A stretch of DNA of 64,000 nucleotides from Blasia pusilla. Taxonomy: Eukaryota > Marchantiophyta > Marchantiopsida > Blasiales. The DNA lies in NCBI GenBank assembly GCA_050084515.1, contig CM114273.1:13020001-13084000 (forward strand), in the 5' to 3' direction. The notes beneath the pieces are model-generated. The model had not been told where the DNA came from. It searched no databases and was given only the letters and a program-made list of their open reading frames with translations. Below are positions 22,729 through 33,703 of this stretch, piece by piece (the first letter of the stretch is position 1; each line of letters opens with the position of its first letter). A program made the translations under genes and the position numbers.

Positions 22729-25207
22729 AAATCAACTAAGGATACTTGGTACACATTCGCCATCAGATTTTGGTCAGAGTACATAGTATCTTTACTAATG
22801 AGACTGACATCATATGAAGGTATTATCAAGATATGGCTTCTTGCAGCAGCTCCAACAGAGGTCGTGGTGAAAGAGCGGCCAATCTCAACCAACAACCTGA
22901 GCAATTATCATTGTATGAGCAAGAGCCTAAACCCTTCATTTTTTTTGAGGCACAGTCCAATAGAGCACCTCAGTGCCAGGATCAAGCTGTGATAGAGGTT
23001 AAGAGCAGAATCTCTACCCATCTATTTCAAAACCTTCTTCTGGCTGTGGTTGCTAATAAATTTTCAGCAGGTCCCCACTAGTTACTTTGACTTCACAAAC
23101 ATGATTCTCAACGACATCCATACCCAACCAAAAGAGTTCAAGCCAAAGTTCATATTCCCAATGGAGAACCAAATTAAATACATGGAAAACTTGGGAATGG
23201 TGCCCTCTTTTTGGGAACATGAGGTGACTAGAAGACAAATCCAGAATTTGATTGGCGAAGGCTTGCTTTGAGACTCCAAATTTTGGAGAATCAATAAGGA
23301 GGCACATGCTTCAAGTATACTCATTTTAGCATGTCTTTGTTCATTTCTAAATTTTTCATTAATTTTATTCTCAGTTTCCTATGATTCTAATGTCATCTTT
23401 CTTCATCGGGTATTCAAAAAGAAGTCTCAAGGTTCAAAAGAGTTTACTTCAAGGAGACTAGTCTTACCAAGAAGGATGCAACAAGACTGTTTGGACTTGT
23501 ATCTGGTGGAATCAGACTAGACCACCTTTGTCTTTTCACACACCAAATGCATTTGCCCCTCAACATGTTGATAGATTTAACATCAGCAAAAGCAATCCAC
23601 TTCATAGACCGCATGTGAACAACGCAACATACTCGTCAACTACAGCTATTTGAGCCTATCCTTATTGATATGGATAACCGTGATCACTTCCCAATTTTTC
23701 CTGAATTTGATTATATTATGATTATATCATCTCATTCTGTGCCAACTCCTTCCAGTTCTTCTAAACATCCCAACCACATTCCATCAAGTCTTATGTCAAC
23801 GCAGAGTAATGACTATAATTCTATTTTGCAATCTGCGAGCAAGTGGAAATGCGCTCGATTGCAAATCCTACCTTGGTAAGTTACTTGTTGTCTATGTCAT
23901 TTTTTAATTCCCATTCACCTTCAATATCAATTTGTAGTTCCTCTTGTTAGTACCGCTAATCTTCATTGCTGCTATCCAGATTTTTGGAGGCATACCATCG
24001 ACATTTCAACTCACATCATTTTCACGCTCTACCTAGACGCTTCTACTGTTACATTTTGTAGATGTAGTACGCTTGTTGATCCTCACAACCACAATCTTCC
24101 ATGCTCTTATCACCATGTTTTATCTCCACACTTGAAATCTGGCAATATTTTGACACATCTATACTCCAAGCTTTTTTAGTGCAAGCATTGGGCAAAAGAA
24201 CTCAACGCCATGTTCTATTTTCTATTCACAATGAACTTCTTATGCTAGGGTTTCTAATTAGCATAATTCATGGTGCTATTGACTACAATTACAATTTTTT
24301 TTGTCTGATCCATTTTTATACTTTGTTTCTTTGACTTCTCTTTTGCACCAACCTGCATGTTTATATCTTTACTCTATTCTTGTATTGGCATGTTTTAGTA
24401 TTGATTATATTCTCTTTCTTATTTTCATTCTTATCTTGGCCCACCTCCACAAAGGAGTAGTTTTGTTGCAGTGCAATACTCATCACATACACCATCCAAT
24501 GAGTATGATGAAACTCCTTTGAGCAGCCATCATCAACTTGGTTCTATTGTTGCTCTTGTTTGCGATTCCATATCTTTTGCATTTGATGAAGGAGAGGAAC
24601 TTTGTATCCGATTGTCTATAGAGGTTGCTATTCTTACAAATACGTTAGGGGCAACTCAAAAAGATGCTCAATCAAGTGTGGCTATTATAGCTGAGGCAAA
24701 GCATAAATTAGGTGAAGCCATAGCTCAGTTTAAAGATTTCTGCAAGGACATGAGATCCTATATAGAAGTTGATCCCAAGCTCCGCTTGCAAGCATCAGTA
24801 ATAAAGTCCATGCTTAGATGGTGATTCTTTGCAACTCCTCTTCTATTGCATATTTTCACCCTACTACAAATCAACAATTCACTTTGTGTTTGCTGCCAAA
24901 CTCACCAGGTATCCAAGACAAGTTTTTTCACTGTAACTATATTTGAACTTGCTATTTTGTACCATATAGTTAGAGTACGGTTGTTCCTTCCCTACTCATA
25001 ATCTGTAGCAACTCACTCTCATGGGTACTCCAGACCACAATTTCACTTTTTTGTATTCCCATTTAATATGCAATACAATTTTCATTCCATGCTCAACTTG
25101 TATCAATCTTGGATGTACTCATATTAACTCACTTTTCAGTCCATTTCATGGTATCTTTGCTTCCAAAATCAGAAGTGGATCCTCCAAACTAAGTGTATGT
25201 CTTGTGT
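22729..25207 (+). other. Unassigned DNA with ORF fragments downstream of the Helitron helicase
   Basis: Fragments such as PTSYFDFTNMILNDIHTQ (about 23080) and the 117-codon frame ending at 24824 (GATQKDAQSSVAIIAEAKHK, helical) look protein-like but match no family I know. They may be host gene pieces picked up by the Helitron or its own accessory frame. The frame at 24471 starts at GTG, not ATG, so it is not a complete gene. The gypsy element at 25213 interrupts this region, which resumes at 33704. Confidence 0.4.
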
Positions 25208-25212
25208 TTCTA
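25208..25212. repeat. Target site duplication TTCTA (left copy)
   Basis: TTCTA occurs directly before the 5' LTR (25208-25212) and directly after the 3' LTR (33699-33703), the 5-bp duplication expected of gypsy integration. Confidence 0.93.
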
Positions 25213-26205
25213 TGTCGCGACCCTCATGACCAAAAAGTGCCAAGCGGAACATCGGAACATTAGCGGACTCACGCTAAGATGATTTGCGCGTTGGAGTTGT
25301 CTCAAAGAGGAGACAAGAGACGAGACGCAAGCGAGGAATCGCGTTTCAGATGTTATGGTCGCGATTGAGAAACCTGGACCAAACGCGGAATGAGACTTGA
25401 AAGAAGTCGAGTCTAGGAAGTGGGTTGCCAAAGGAAAGATCCGGATTTGGAACGCCACTAGCGTTTGAGAGTTTCCGACTATATTTATGGCCATAACTTT
25501 TAGTGTCAAGATGCGTTTGGAACGAATGAAGGTGCGTTGGAAAGCTTATAGAGAGTCGGTTCAAACGCACCAAAGATCGCTGCAAACGCATAAACAGCGG
25601 CCGAGATAAAACCCAAAAACGACTGTAAGTGGAGTCGGGTTGAGGGCCACAATGAAGGGCCCGACCCTCTTTTCCCAAAGGGGAGAGGTTATTGGAGAAT
25701 CCCAAAAGTACTAGTAAGGGGGAAGGTCTCCGAGAGTGCTTGGAACCCAAACCCCACTTTGGGCGCCGCGGGGCGGCTCAAGGGCATGGAACGGAACGCG
25801 AGTTTGGGGGTTGGGTTGGAAAACCTGCACCAAGTCCATTGAGGCGATTTTAGACATCCCTCTTGGATTCCACCCCGCGACTCAATTACTTGGGTTACGG
25901 TTTGGTACTCACCCGAGGACCGTTGAACAGCTAGGCGCGCAAGTGCCGTTTCAGATCCTTGGACTAACCAGGAAGTCTGTTCCAAGTCTTGAAGGACTTG
26001 CCATGTTTTGGAAGCTAGAAACTAAGGAAGTTTGAGCTTGATGAGACGCCGAGTTGAGGACTCGGTGGGTTGGAACGCCGGTTGGCCCAGAACCGACTAA
26101 CGAGAGTGCGTGTTTGGGTGCAGATCGGCGATGAGTTCGTGACCTACTAAACGCACGCTTCCGCAACACTAAAGATTGACATTCAAGGAGAGTAGGGGCG
26201 CGACA
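25213..26205 (+). repeat. 5' LTR of the chromovirus
   Basis: 993 bp starting TGTCGCGACC and ending GGCGCGACA, repeated at 32705-33698. Differences include CGACTG versus AGACTG near 25620 and several small indels near 25765 and 25930. It holds the element promoter. Confidence 0.97.
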
Positions 26206-26207
26206 AG

Positions 26208-26219
26208 TGGTATCAGAGC
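26208..26219 (+). other. tRNA-Met primer binding site
   Basis: TGGTATCAGAGC lies two bases after the 5' LTR and is complementary to the 3' end of plant initiator methionine tRNA, which primes minus-strand cDNA synthesis. Confidence 0.95.
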
Positions 26220-26354
26220 TAATCCTTGGTGAGCGAGAACTTGGGGTCGTGGGATCAGCCGGACGCTTGGGAAATTTCAAGGTAGCGGCTAGACTCAGAC
26301 GCTCGAGGAGGGACGCAAGAAACGAGGAGGAGATCTGAGTGAATTGGCTTGGAA

Positions 26355-26774
26355 ATGGCGATTGAGGGAGAACAATCCAAGAAGCGCCGAATCAAGCGAC
26401 GTGAACCAAGAGAGGAACCAAGGCCGGACTGTGAAGCTATGGAGGAGACTGAGACTCCCAAAGAGCTGAACGCCAGTCGTGAGGACGTTCAAGAGGCGAA
26501 TCCTTCCGCGGGGCCAGTGGGCCCAAACTCAGGGGAAAAGGACGGAGTCAAGCCAGACGTTGGACTTGTTGAAGGTGTTGGTGGAGAAGATGTCCCAGCA
26601 AAGCAAGCGGATTGCAGAGTTAGAGGCCACTCGAAACCCGGGTGCGGGCAGAAAACTCTGCAAGACAAACCTGCGCACGCCATTCACGGGAGTGGGGCGC
26701 TCGCGGAAAGTGAAGGATTTCCTTACGGAACTGGAACTGTACTTCGAGGCGCAGAGGGATGCTGAGCAGGATAA
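26355..26774 (+). pseudogene. Chromovirus gag, N-terminal part
   Basis: The ATG at 26355 opens a hydrophilic frame (AIEGEQSKKRRIKRREPRE). Further on a second frame carries the recognisable Gag sequence LLKVLVEKMSQQSKRIAEL and VKDFLTELELYFEAQRDAEQ, so a frameshift lies near 26500-26560. Gag is cut at about 26774 by the copia-derived segment and continues at about 27937 with FLKDHALQWWTA. Confidence 0.85.
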
Positions 26775-27936
26775 GGGCTACGCACAATAATATGGCATCG
26801 ATTATGAGGAAAAATTTAGCCCTTTTGCAAAAATGTTGACTACGAGAACCGTGGTTGTAGTTGGAGTAAGTAAGAAGTGGAGATTACATCACATGGTTAT
26901 CAAGAATTCCTTCTTGAATGGAGATCTATATGAGGAGGTATATATGACTCAACCACTTAGATATGAGCATCCCGAGTTTCCATGTCACGTATGCATGTTG
27001 AAGAAAGCTCTATAAGGGCTCAAACAAGCTCCAAGAGTTTAGTATGGCAAGATTACATACGTCCTACAAGAGTTGGGTTTTAGGGTATGTGATTCTCACT
27101 CCTCATTATGTGTCTTGAGAGGACAAGATCATACACATCACTATGCTTTATGTTGACGACCTCTTGATTATTGGGAGTACTAAGGATATGGTACAACAAG
27201 TCAAACTAAAATTACAGACAGAATTTGATAGGAAGGACTTGGGAGAACTCAAGTACTTCCTTGGTGTTGAGTTTATCAAGGTTGGAGAGAGCATGTGGTT
27301 ATTACAATGACAATATGCTCTCCATATGATTTCAAAATATGTTATGACGACTTGTAAGCCAATCTTTACACCGTTGGACTTGAGTGTGAAGCTAAGAATG
27401 AATGAAGGAGAGTTGCTTGCATATTCTAATATGTACAAGGGCATGGTTGGAAGTTTGATCTATCTGACTATAACCATGCAAGATTCGAGTTATGCAATTG
27501 GCCAAGAGAGCCAACTCATGCAAGCACCTCGAAAATCTCACCTTGATGTTGTGAGGAGGATTATACGGTATGTGAAATTCTCTCTTCAATTCGAGTTTCA
27601 ATTTGAACCTTCTCTGACTTTACAATAACAGGGATTCACAGATGCTGATTGAGCACGAAGCGTGTCTTATTGACACTCCACATTTGTTTATTCATTTACT
27701 TTGGGAAGGGAAGCTATAAGTTGGGCTTCAAAGAAGCAACATACATTTGCTTTATCTTCAACAGAGGCTGAATATAGAGGAGCAACCAATGTAGCATGTG
27801 ACGCGGTGTGGCTTGATCAATTACTTGTTGACATTGATATTAGTAACCTAGGACCTAGTATAATATTTGCAGACAATATTAGTAGCATCAACCTTGCTAA
27901 TAACCTTGTGTTTCATGCTTGTACAAAGCATGTTGA
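26775..27936 (+). mobile_element. Internal copia pol fragment embedded in the gypsy gag
   Basis: The segment runs from the copia RT motif KGYAQ/YGIDYEEKFSP through KNSFLNGDLYEEVYM, LYVDDLLI-type sequence near 27145 (frameshifted), LGELKYFLGVEF and RNase H (ISWASKKQHTFALSSTEAEY, FADNISSINLANN) to TKHVE. It has no LTR, and both junctions fall inside conserved coding sequence. Removing it rejoins the Gag sequence AEQDK with VTFLKDHALQWWT with loss of at most a few codons. The Gln after KGYA-Q in most copia elements is TAA here. This looks like template switching during reverse transcription or microhomology-mediated joining rather than ordinary transposition. Confidence 0.88.
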
Positions 27937-28779
27937 GCCGTTACTTTCCTGAAGGATCATGCTCTACAATGGTGGACAGCTCAATGAGAGGAATATCTGG
28001 GTGGCGAGTCACCTCTGAGTTGGGAGGAGTTCAAGGAGTTGATTGGGGATCGGTTCACTCCGGAGTACCAAGGATTGCGCGACACGGTGGAATGCGTTTG
28101 GATGCGGCAGAGTGGTTCCTTAAGCGCGTATGTGAGGGAGTTTAGTGCGAAACTGACTTCTAGTCCAAAGATGGATGAGCACGCGAAGAAGGCTATCTTC
28201 ATTAGCGGACTCAAGCCGAGCGCTGAAAAGGCCCTTTACCAAATGCCGACGTTGCCAGAGACCTGCGCGGATCTTCTGAAGCTAGCGGAGCGGATTGGGG
28301 ACGATGAGGTCCAAACCCATAAACCCTTCGAGCCAAAAGGTTTTCCGAAGAAGTCGAAAAATAAGGAGACGTTCAAAAGAGGCTGGAGTGGGGTCAAGAC
28401 GAACCAGAGAGTAAATGCCCGGCAAAGAAAACGAGTGGAACTTCATGCGAAACCGAGAGGAGGACAACACTCAAAGTCGTGGAATGGCAAGGTCGTATGC
28501 TACAAATCGGGCGAACCAGGGCACTGTCGAAGGATGTTCAAACCGAAGGTTAGTAATGGGAGTATGATTGCGTTTGTTGCTAAGCATCTGTTGGCGGGCG
28601 ATCTCGAGACGTCCCTTCAAGTCACCAAGAGGACGCACAATTTGGTGTACCTAAGATCCAAGATTGCTGATCGCGATGTGTTGTTGCTCGTGGATACAGG
28701 TGCTTCGCACTCCTTCCTAAGCCCGAGAATCATGAAGGAACTGGGGTTGTCTACCTCTAAGGCGGACGAGCCCATTTGA
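27937..28779 (+). pseudogene. Chromovirus gag C-terminal part, zinc knuckle and protease
   Basis: FLKDHALQWWT opens the segment; the frame at 28039-28779 reads WEEFKELIGDRFTPEYQ-type sequence followed by LSAYVREFSAKLTSSPKMDE and AKKAIFISGLKP. A degenerate zinc knuckle, CYKSGEPGHCRRMF (second Cys is Ser, last Cys is Phe), lies near 28500. The protease site VDTGASHSF near 28690 is intact, with catalytic Asp. The frame ends at TGA 28777-28779, but the next 118 codons (28780-29136) carry on in phase, so this stop is a simple nonsense codon. Confidence 0.9.
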
Positions 28780-30140
28780 GTGGGATTTGCAGGAGGCAAG
28801 TCTCTCCGGACTTCTGATTTGGTCTTGGGTTTGACAGTAGGATGCGGGGTATTCGAGTTGAAGGAGAATTTCACTGTGTGCGAAATGGATGGCATTGATG
28901 GAGTTTTGGGGAATACATTCCTAGATGCATATGAGGTGGAGTTAAGACGTAGACCCTTGAGGTTGAGCGTCTTGCTGAAAGGCAAATGGTTACATGTGCG
29001 GTTGGTCCGTGAGGTTCGAGCGAAAATGGAGTTAGTGAACTCGATCACAAGGAGGAGCGTGACTGAGTTGGAGGATGGATTTCTCTGCTTGATGAGACAA
29101 GTGGAGGAGGCTACAAAGATACTGCAGAGATCGTGACACGCTTCAAGGGAATCCAGAACCACTCGAGGAAGTGGTCAAGGAGTTTGAGGATGTCTTGACA
29201 AATGAGCTTCCGACTGAATTGCCGCCACATAGAGCCGTAGATCATAAGATAGAGATCATACCCGGTTCCCAACCGCCTTCAAAAGCACCATATAGGTTGA
29301 ATCAAGAGGAACTTCTTGAGTTGAAAAAGTAGTTAAGTGAGCTCTTGGAAAAGGGTTACATTAGGACTAGCAAGTCATCTTATGGAGCACCTGTTCTCTT
29401 TGTAAAGAAGAAGGATGGAAAGATGAGGTTGTGTATTGATTACTGTGCACTGAACAAAGTGACGGTTCAGAACAATTATCCTCTTCCGAGGATAGATGAT
29501 CTCTTTGATAGGTCGGGCAAAGCGCAAGATATTTCAGAGGGATTGACTTGAAGTCGGATATTACTAGATTTGGATTGCCGAGGCAGATGTGGAGAAGAGC
29601 GCGTGCAGGACGAGATACGGTTCCTTTGAGTTTGTAGTGATGCCTTTCAGTCTATGTAACGCGCCTCCAACGTTCACCACATTGATGAACTCCATTTTTC
29701 ACAAGGAAATGGATGAGTATGTTATCATCTATATCGATGATATACTTATTTATTCGAAGTCACTAGAGGAGCACGTTCGACATGTGAGAGCGGTCTTGTC
29801 TAAGCTAAGGGCAAATCAGCTGTATGCGAATGTAGAGAAGAGCGAATTTGGTTTGAGAAAGATCAAATTCTTGGGTCACGTGGTGGTCGATCTGAGATGG
29901 CGTCATCGAGGCGTGGAGAAGGTAAAAGCGATTTCCGAGTGGGAACCCCCATCCACTGTAAAGGGGATGCGGAGGTTCATAGGTGCGGTGCAATTTTATC
30001 GTACTTATGTGAAAAACTTTTCGGGAATTGTGAGACCTCTCACGGATTGGACAGCAAAGTTTGCCAACACGACTTGGACCCAAGAAGTTAATGAGGCATT
30101 CAACCGAGTGAAGCAGATTCTATCGCAGAACCGGTGTTGA
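28780..30140 (+). pseudogene. Chromovirus protease C-terminus and reverse transcriptase
   Basis: RT reads through frames at 29200-29336 (ELPPHRAVDH-type), 29345-29551 ([33 protein letters not shown]) and 29589-30140 (TRYGSFEFVVMPF, YVIIYIDDILIYSKS, LGHVV). YIDD is the catalytic motif. A frameshift near 29535-29590 interrupts the LKSGYYQI region and a TAG at 29330 follows LLELKK. Enzyme function is lost in this copy. Confidence 0.93.
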
Positions 30141-30167
30141 AGGCCGGAGTTTGACAAACCGTTCGAA

Positions 30168-31640
30168 GTGCATACCGATGCTAGTGATTTCGCGGTTGCA
30201 CGAATGTTGGTGCAAGAAGGGAGACCGGTGGCATATGAGAGCAAGAAGCTTAGCGATACTGAAAGGAGATGGCCGACTCACGAGAAAGAGTTGTTCGCGG
30301 TGGTACATTGCTTGAGGAAGTGGCGGCATTATCTAGGGCTCCACAGGACTCGAGTATTCACCGATAATATATCACTCAAGTATTTTGAGACCCAGGATCG
30401 AGTGACACCGAAACAACTGCGATGGCATGATACCTTGGCGCTGATGGATGTTGAGTTGATTCATAAGCCAGGTAAAGATAATGTGATTCCAGATGCGTTA
30501 AGTCGCAAGGAGGAACACATGCCATCGACGACACAAGTCTTGAGAGCAATGCTCCCTAAGGAAACAGATCTGGAAAGAAGGATTCGTGAAGGATATATGA
30601 AGGATGCTCACGCAGGGGAATACCTGAGGAAGTTGAAGCAGGGTGAGAAGGTGGCCAACATAAGCTTGAGGCACGGTTTACTAAGGTTCAAACAGAGTAG
30701 GATCTATATAGGGCAAGGCAGGATGCGAACCAAGGTGTTAGCGGAGTGTCACGATGGACCCTTGGCAGGACATAAGGGAGAGAAATCTACGCTAGCTGTT
30801 CTGTCGAAGCGGTTCTTTTGGCCCCACATGAGAGAGGATGTTGCTCAATATGTAAAGACCTGTGTGACCTGGCAAGCGAATAGAGTCTCTTATGATAAGA
30901 AACAGGGCTTGCTGCATCCCTTGCCGATCCCAGAAGGACCCTTGCAAAGTGTGAGTATGGATTTTATCACGAGTCTTCCGGAATCTGGGGGATACAACGC
31001 TATACTTGTGATTGTTGATCGGTTTAGCAAGTTGGCGAGATTCGTGCCGACGGTGGATTCCGAAACGGCTTATACGATGGCGCAACTATTCCTCGATAGT
31101 GGTGGCGTGCTCATGGTTTGCCGAGGAGCATTGTTTTGATCGGGATCCAAAGTTTACGATTTCGGAAGCACTTGTTCGAAGGTTTAAGACCAAGTTGAGT
31201 TTCATGACGGCTTTCCACCCACAGACGGATGGATGATGAAAAGGTAAACTCGGTAGTGAATCAAGATTTAAGGAATTATGTCGGTGGTGATCAACGCGAT
31301 TGGGTCAAGTGGTGAGCATGGCGGAGTCTTGCTACAACTCGACCAAGCATTCTACAACCGGAGAATCTCCGTTTCTCTGGCAAATGGACGAGAGCCGAAG
31401 GGCCTCTTGATCTAGCCCTTTCGAAGGGTACTACATTGGCACGAACACGACAAGCGACGGCAGAAGGTTTGTTGGTAGAGATGCGAGAATGAGAAGAGCG
31501 CGCAAGGCGAATTCTTGCAAAGGCTCAAATGAGGTACGTTAAGCATGCTAACAAGAGTCGGCGCTAAATACGATTCCAAGTTGGAGAACAAGTGTGGTTG
31601 AGTGTAAAGAACCTCACTCTTCCGAAAGAGTTGTCTGGTT
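30168..31640 (+). pseudogene. Chromovirus RNase H and integrase
   Basis: The 323-codon frame 30168-31139 gives RNase H (HTDASDFAVARMLVQEG, THEKELFAVVHCL, FTDNISLKYF, DALSRKEE) and integrase from HDGPLAGHKGEKSTLAVLSK. The zinc-binding CVTC reads CVTW. The first catalytic Asp is in SMDFITSLPESGG. After a frameshift near 31130 the second Asp is in DRDPKFTISEALVRRF and the third block reads HPQTDG, a stop and MKR where TER is usual, so the catalytic Glu is Lys. Later frames (NSTKHSTTGESPF-like near 31340) complete the integrase. Confidence 0.92.
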
Positions 31641-31667
31641 TGCCTGCCAAGTATCTTTGGACCGTAT

Positions 31668-32015
31668 GTGATTGTGGCAAACCCGTTTGAGGATGTGTAT
31701 ACGTTGAGGCTTCCGGACAAGTTCAAGATTCATCCGACCTTTCATGTGTCATTGTTGAAGAAATATCTTCAAGATAATGGACGTTTCGAGCGGAGACAAG
31801 TGGTGAGACCGCACCCGGTCATCGTAAATGAAGAGCCGGAGTTTGAGGTGGAGACCATCTTACGTTCGAGGCGTCGGGCCAACAAGTATGAATACTTGGT
31901 AAAATGGAAGGGCTACCATGTGAAGGAGGCGACTTGGATTGCGGAGGCGGATTTGGAACACGCGCAAGAGTTGTTGCGTGACTTCAAGCGAACACAAGCT
32001 AAGCACATACGTTAG
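31668..32015 (+). pseudogene. Integrase C-terminus with chromodomain
   Basis: FEDVYTLRLPDKFKIHPTFH and VSLLKKY are the integrase C-terminal block of chromoviruses. At residues 59-107 the frame shows a chromodomain: FEVETILRSRRRANKYEYLV, KWKGYHVKEATWIAEADL and a final helix (EHAQELLRDF). Chromodomains bind methylated histone tails and steer insertion to heterochromatin. The domain reads intact here; it ends at TAG 32013. Confidence 0.93.
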
Positions 32016-32690
32016 TACGAGGAGAAGCTAGAGATGTGACTTGTAACCAGTGGAATCTTCGGCCGAAGGCCGTTGTAACTAGAATATGCTAGTGTTGCAA
32101 TAAAGGAGTGTATGGATTTGGAGATTCGGTGCCAGAGTTGATTGCAATTTGTTATGGTAGTGCATGGCTATGAGTCGTTCATCATAGGCTTAGAATGTAC
32201 GACAAGAGGACAGACAAGGAGTATTTGAGGTGAGAGCTCGTATGTGGATAAGCACCTAGAACAGGACCTTATGTTGGATTACACTCGGGCTCGCCCTAGC
32301 GTTGGCGGGGCAGATGAAGTTTGTCTTGGGGCTTGGGGTGATCTTACTTGTGGCCACATAAGTAAACTTAGTGACGCGCCTAAGTCGAATACGAGAGCGA
32401 CCCAATAGTAGTACGATTTGTGGACCAGGTAAACATGTGTGATGTTTACAGTAATGAGTCAAAAGAGTCTAAGGTTGCACACTTAGTTAGCTTATTTGAT
32501 AGGTTAGTTCCTTGGAACTAGTCCAGGCTTATCAAAGAGGAGAGGCTAATAATTCTAAGTGGGGCAAAGCGACAACTAGAGACTAAGAGGAATTGCGGGT
32601 TAGCCACCAGAACGCAATTTAATGTCAAGGGGTAGGCTACCCAGAGACTTGACATAATAAAGGTTTGCGTTGATGAGGGCATCAACCTCT
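32016..32690 (+). other. 3' untranslated segment of the chromovirus
   Basis: About 680 bp between the chromodomain stop and the polypurine tract; no coding content. Some chromovirus families have such long 3' untranslated regions. Confidence 0.7.
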
Positions 32691-32704
32691 AAAAGAGGGG
32701 TGAG
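32691..32704 (+). other. Polypurine tract
   Basis: AAAAGAGGGGTGAG abuts the 3' LTR start, the primer for plus-strand synthesis. Confidence 0.9.
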
Positions 32705-33698
32705 TGTCGCGACCCTCATGACCAAAAAAGTGCCAAGCGGAACATCGGAACATTAGCGGACTCACGCTAAGATGATTTGCGCGTTGGAGTTGTCTCAAAG
32801 AGGAGACAAGAGACGAGACGCAAGCGAGGAATCGCGTTTCAGATGTTATGGTCGCGATTGAGAAACCTGGACCAAACGCGGAATGAGACTTGAAAGAAGT
32901 CGAGTCTAGGAAGTGGGTTGCCAAAGGAAAGATCCGGATTTGGAACGCCACTAGCGTTTGAGAGTTTCCGACTATATTTATGGCCATAACTTTTAGTGTC
33001 AAGATGCGTTTGGAACGAATGAAGGTGCGTTGGAAAGCTTATAGAGAGTCGGTTCAAACGCACCAAAGATCGCTGCAAACGCATAAACAGCGGCCGAGAT
33101 AAAACCCAAAAAAGACTGTAAGTGGAGTCGGGTTGAGGGCCACAATGAAGGGCCCGACCCTCTTTTCCCAAAGGGGAGAGGTTATTGGAGAATCCCAAAA
33201 GTACTAGTAAGGGGGAAGGTCTCCGAGAGTGCTTGGAACCCAAACCCCACTTTGGGCGCCAAGGCGGCTCAAGGGCATGGAACGGAACGCGAGTTTGGGG
33301 GTTGGGTTGGAAAACCTGCACCAAGTCCATTGAGGCGATTTTAGACATCCCTCTTGGATTCCACCCCGCGACTCAATTACTTGGGTTACGGTTTGGTACT
33401 CACCCGAGGACCGTTGAATTGGGATCGCTAGGCGCCGCAAGTGCCGTTTGAGATCCTTGACTAACCAGAAGTTTCCAAGTCTTGAAGGACTTGCCATGTT
33501 TTGGAAGCTAGAAACTAAGGAAGTTTGAGCTTGATGAGACGCCGAGTTGAGGACTCGGTGGGTTGGAACGCCGGTTGGCCCAGACCCGACTAACGAGAGT
33601 GCGTGTTTGGGTGCAGATCGGCGATGAGTTCGTGACCTACTAAACGCACGCTTCCGCAACACTAAAGATTGACGTTCAAGGAGAGTAGGGGCGCGACA
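32705..33698 (+). repeat. 3' LTR of the chromovirus
   Basis: 994 bp, starting TGTCGCGACC and ending GGCGCGACA, nearly identical to 25213-26205. TTCTA follows at 33699. Confidence 0.97.
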
Positions 33699-33703
33699 TT
33701 CTA

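Larger units (their letters stand above)
17960..22730 (+). mobile_element. Degenerate Helitron (rolling-circle transposon)
   Basis: Rep-like and PIF1-like helicase sequence follow one another on the plus strand, the hallmark of an autonomous Helitron. The reading frame is broken many times, and the helicase is split by a 218-bp and a roughly 1.3-kb insertion. Helitron ends (TC at the 5' end; hairpin plus CTRR at the 3' end) were not identified, so both boundaries are domain limits and not true termini. Confidence 0.85.
25213..33698 (+). mobile_element. Chromodomain Ty3/gypsy element (chromovirus), complete but degenerate
   Basis: Structure: 5' LTR, tRNA-Met primer site, gag, zinc knuckle, protease, RT, RNase H, integrase, chromodomain, polypurine tract, 3' LTR, 5-bp target duplication. 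The two LTRs start TGTCGCGACCC and end GGGGCGCGACA and appear about 98% alike by eye. Coding is broken by frameshifts and stops, and gag contains a piece of a copia element. Because LTRs diverge only after insertion, close LTRs with badly broken coding suggest that an already defective copy was mobilised by proteins from another element; assembly errors could also contribute. Confidence 0.97.

Noticed and set aside
28780-29136. Separate gene of 118 codons after the chromovirus protease
   Set aside because: It continues the gag-pol frame across one TGA and reads like protease C-terminal sequence (VLGNTFLDAYEVELRRR).
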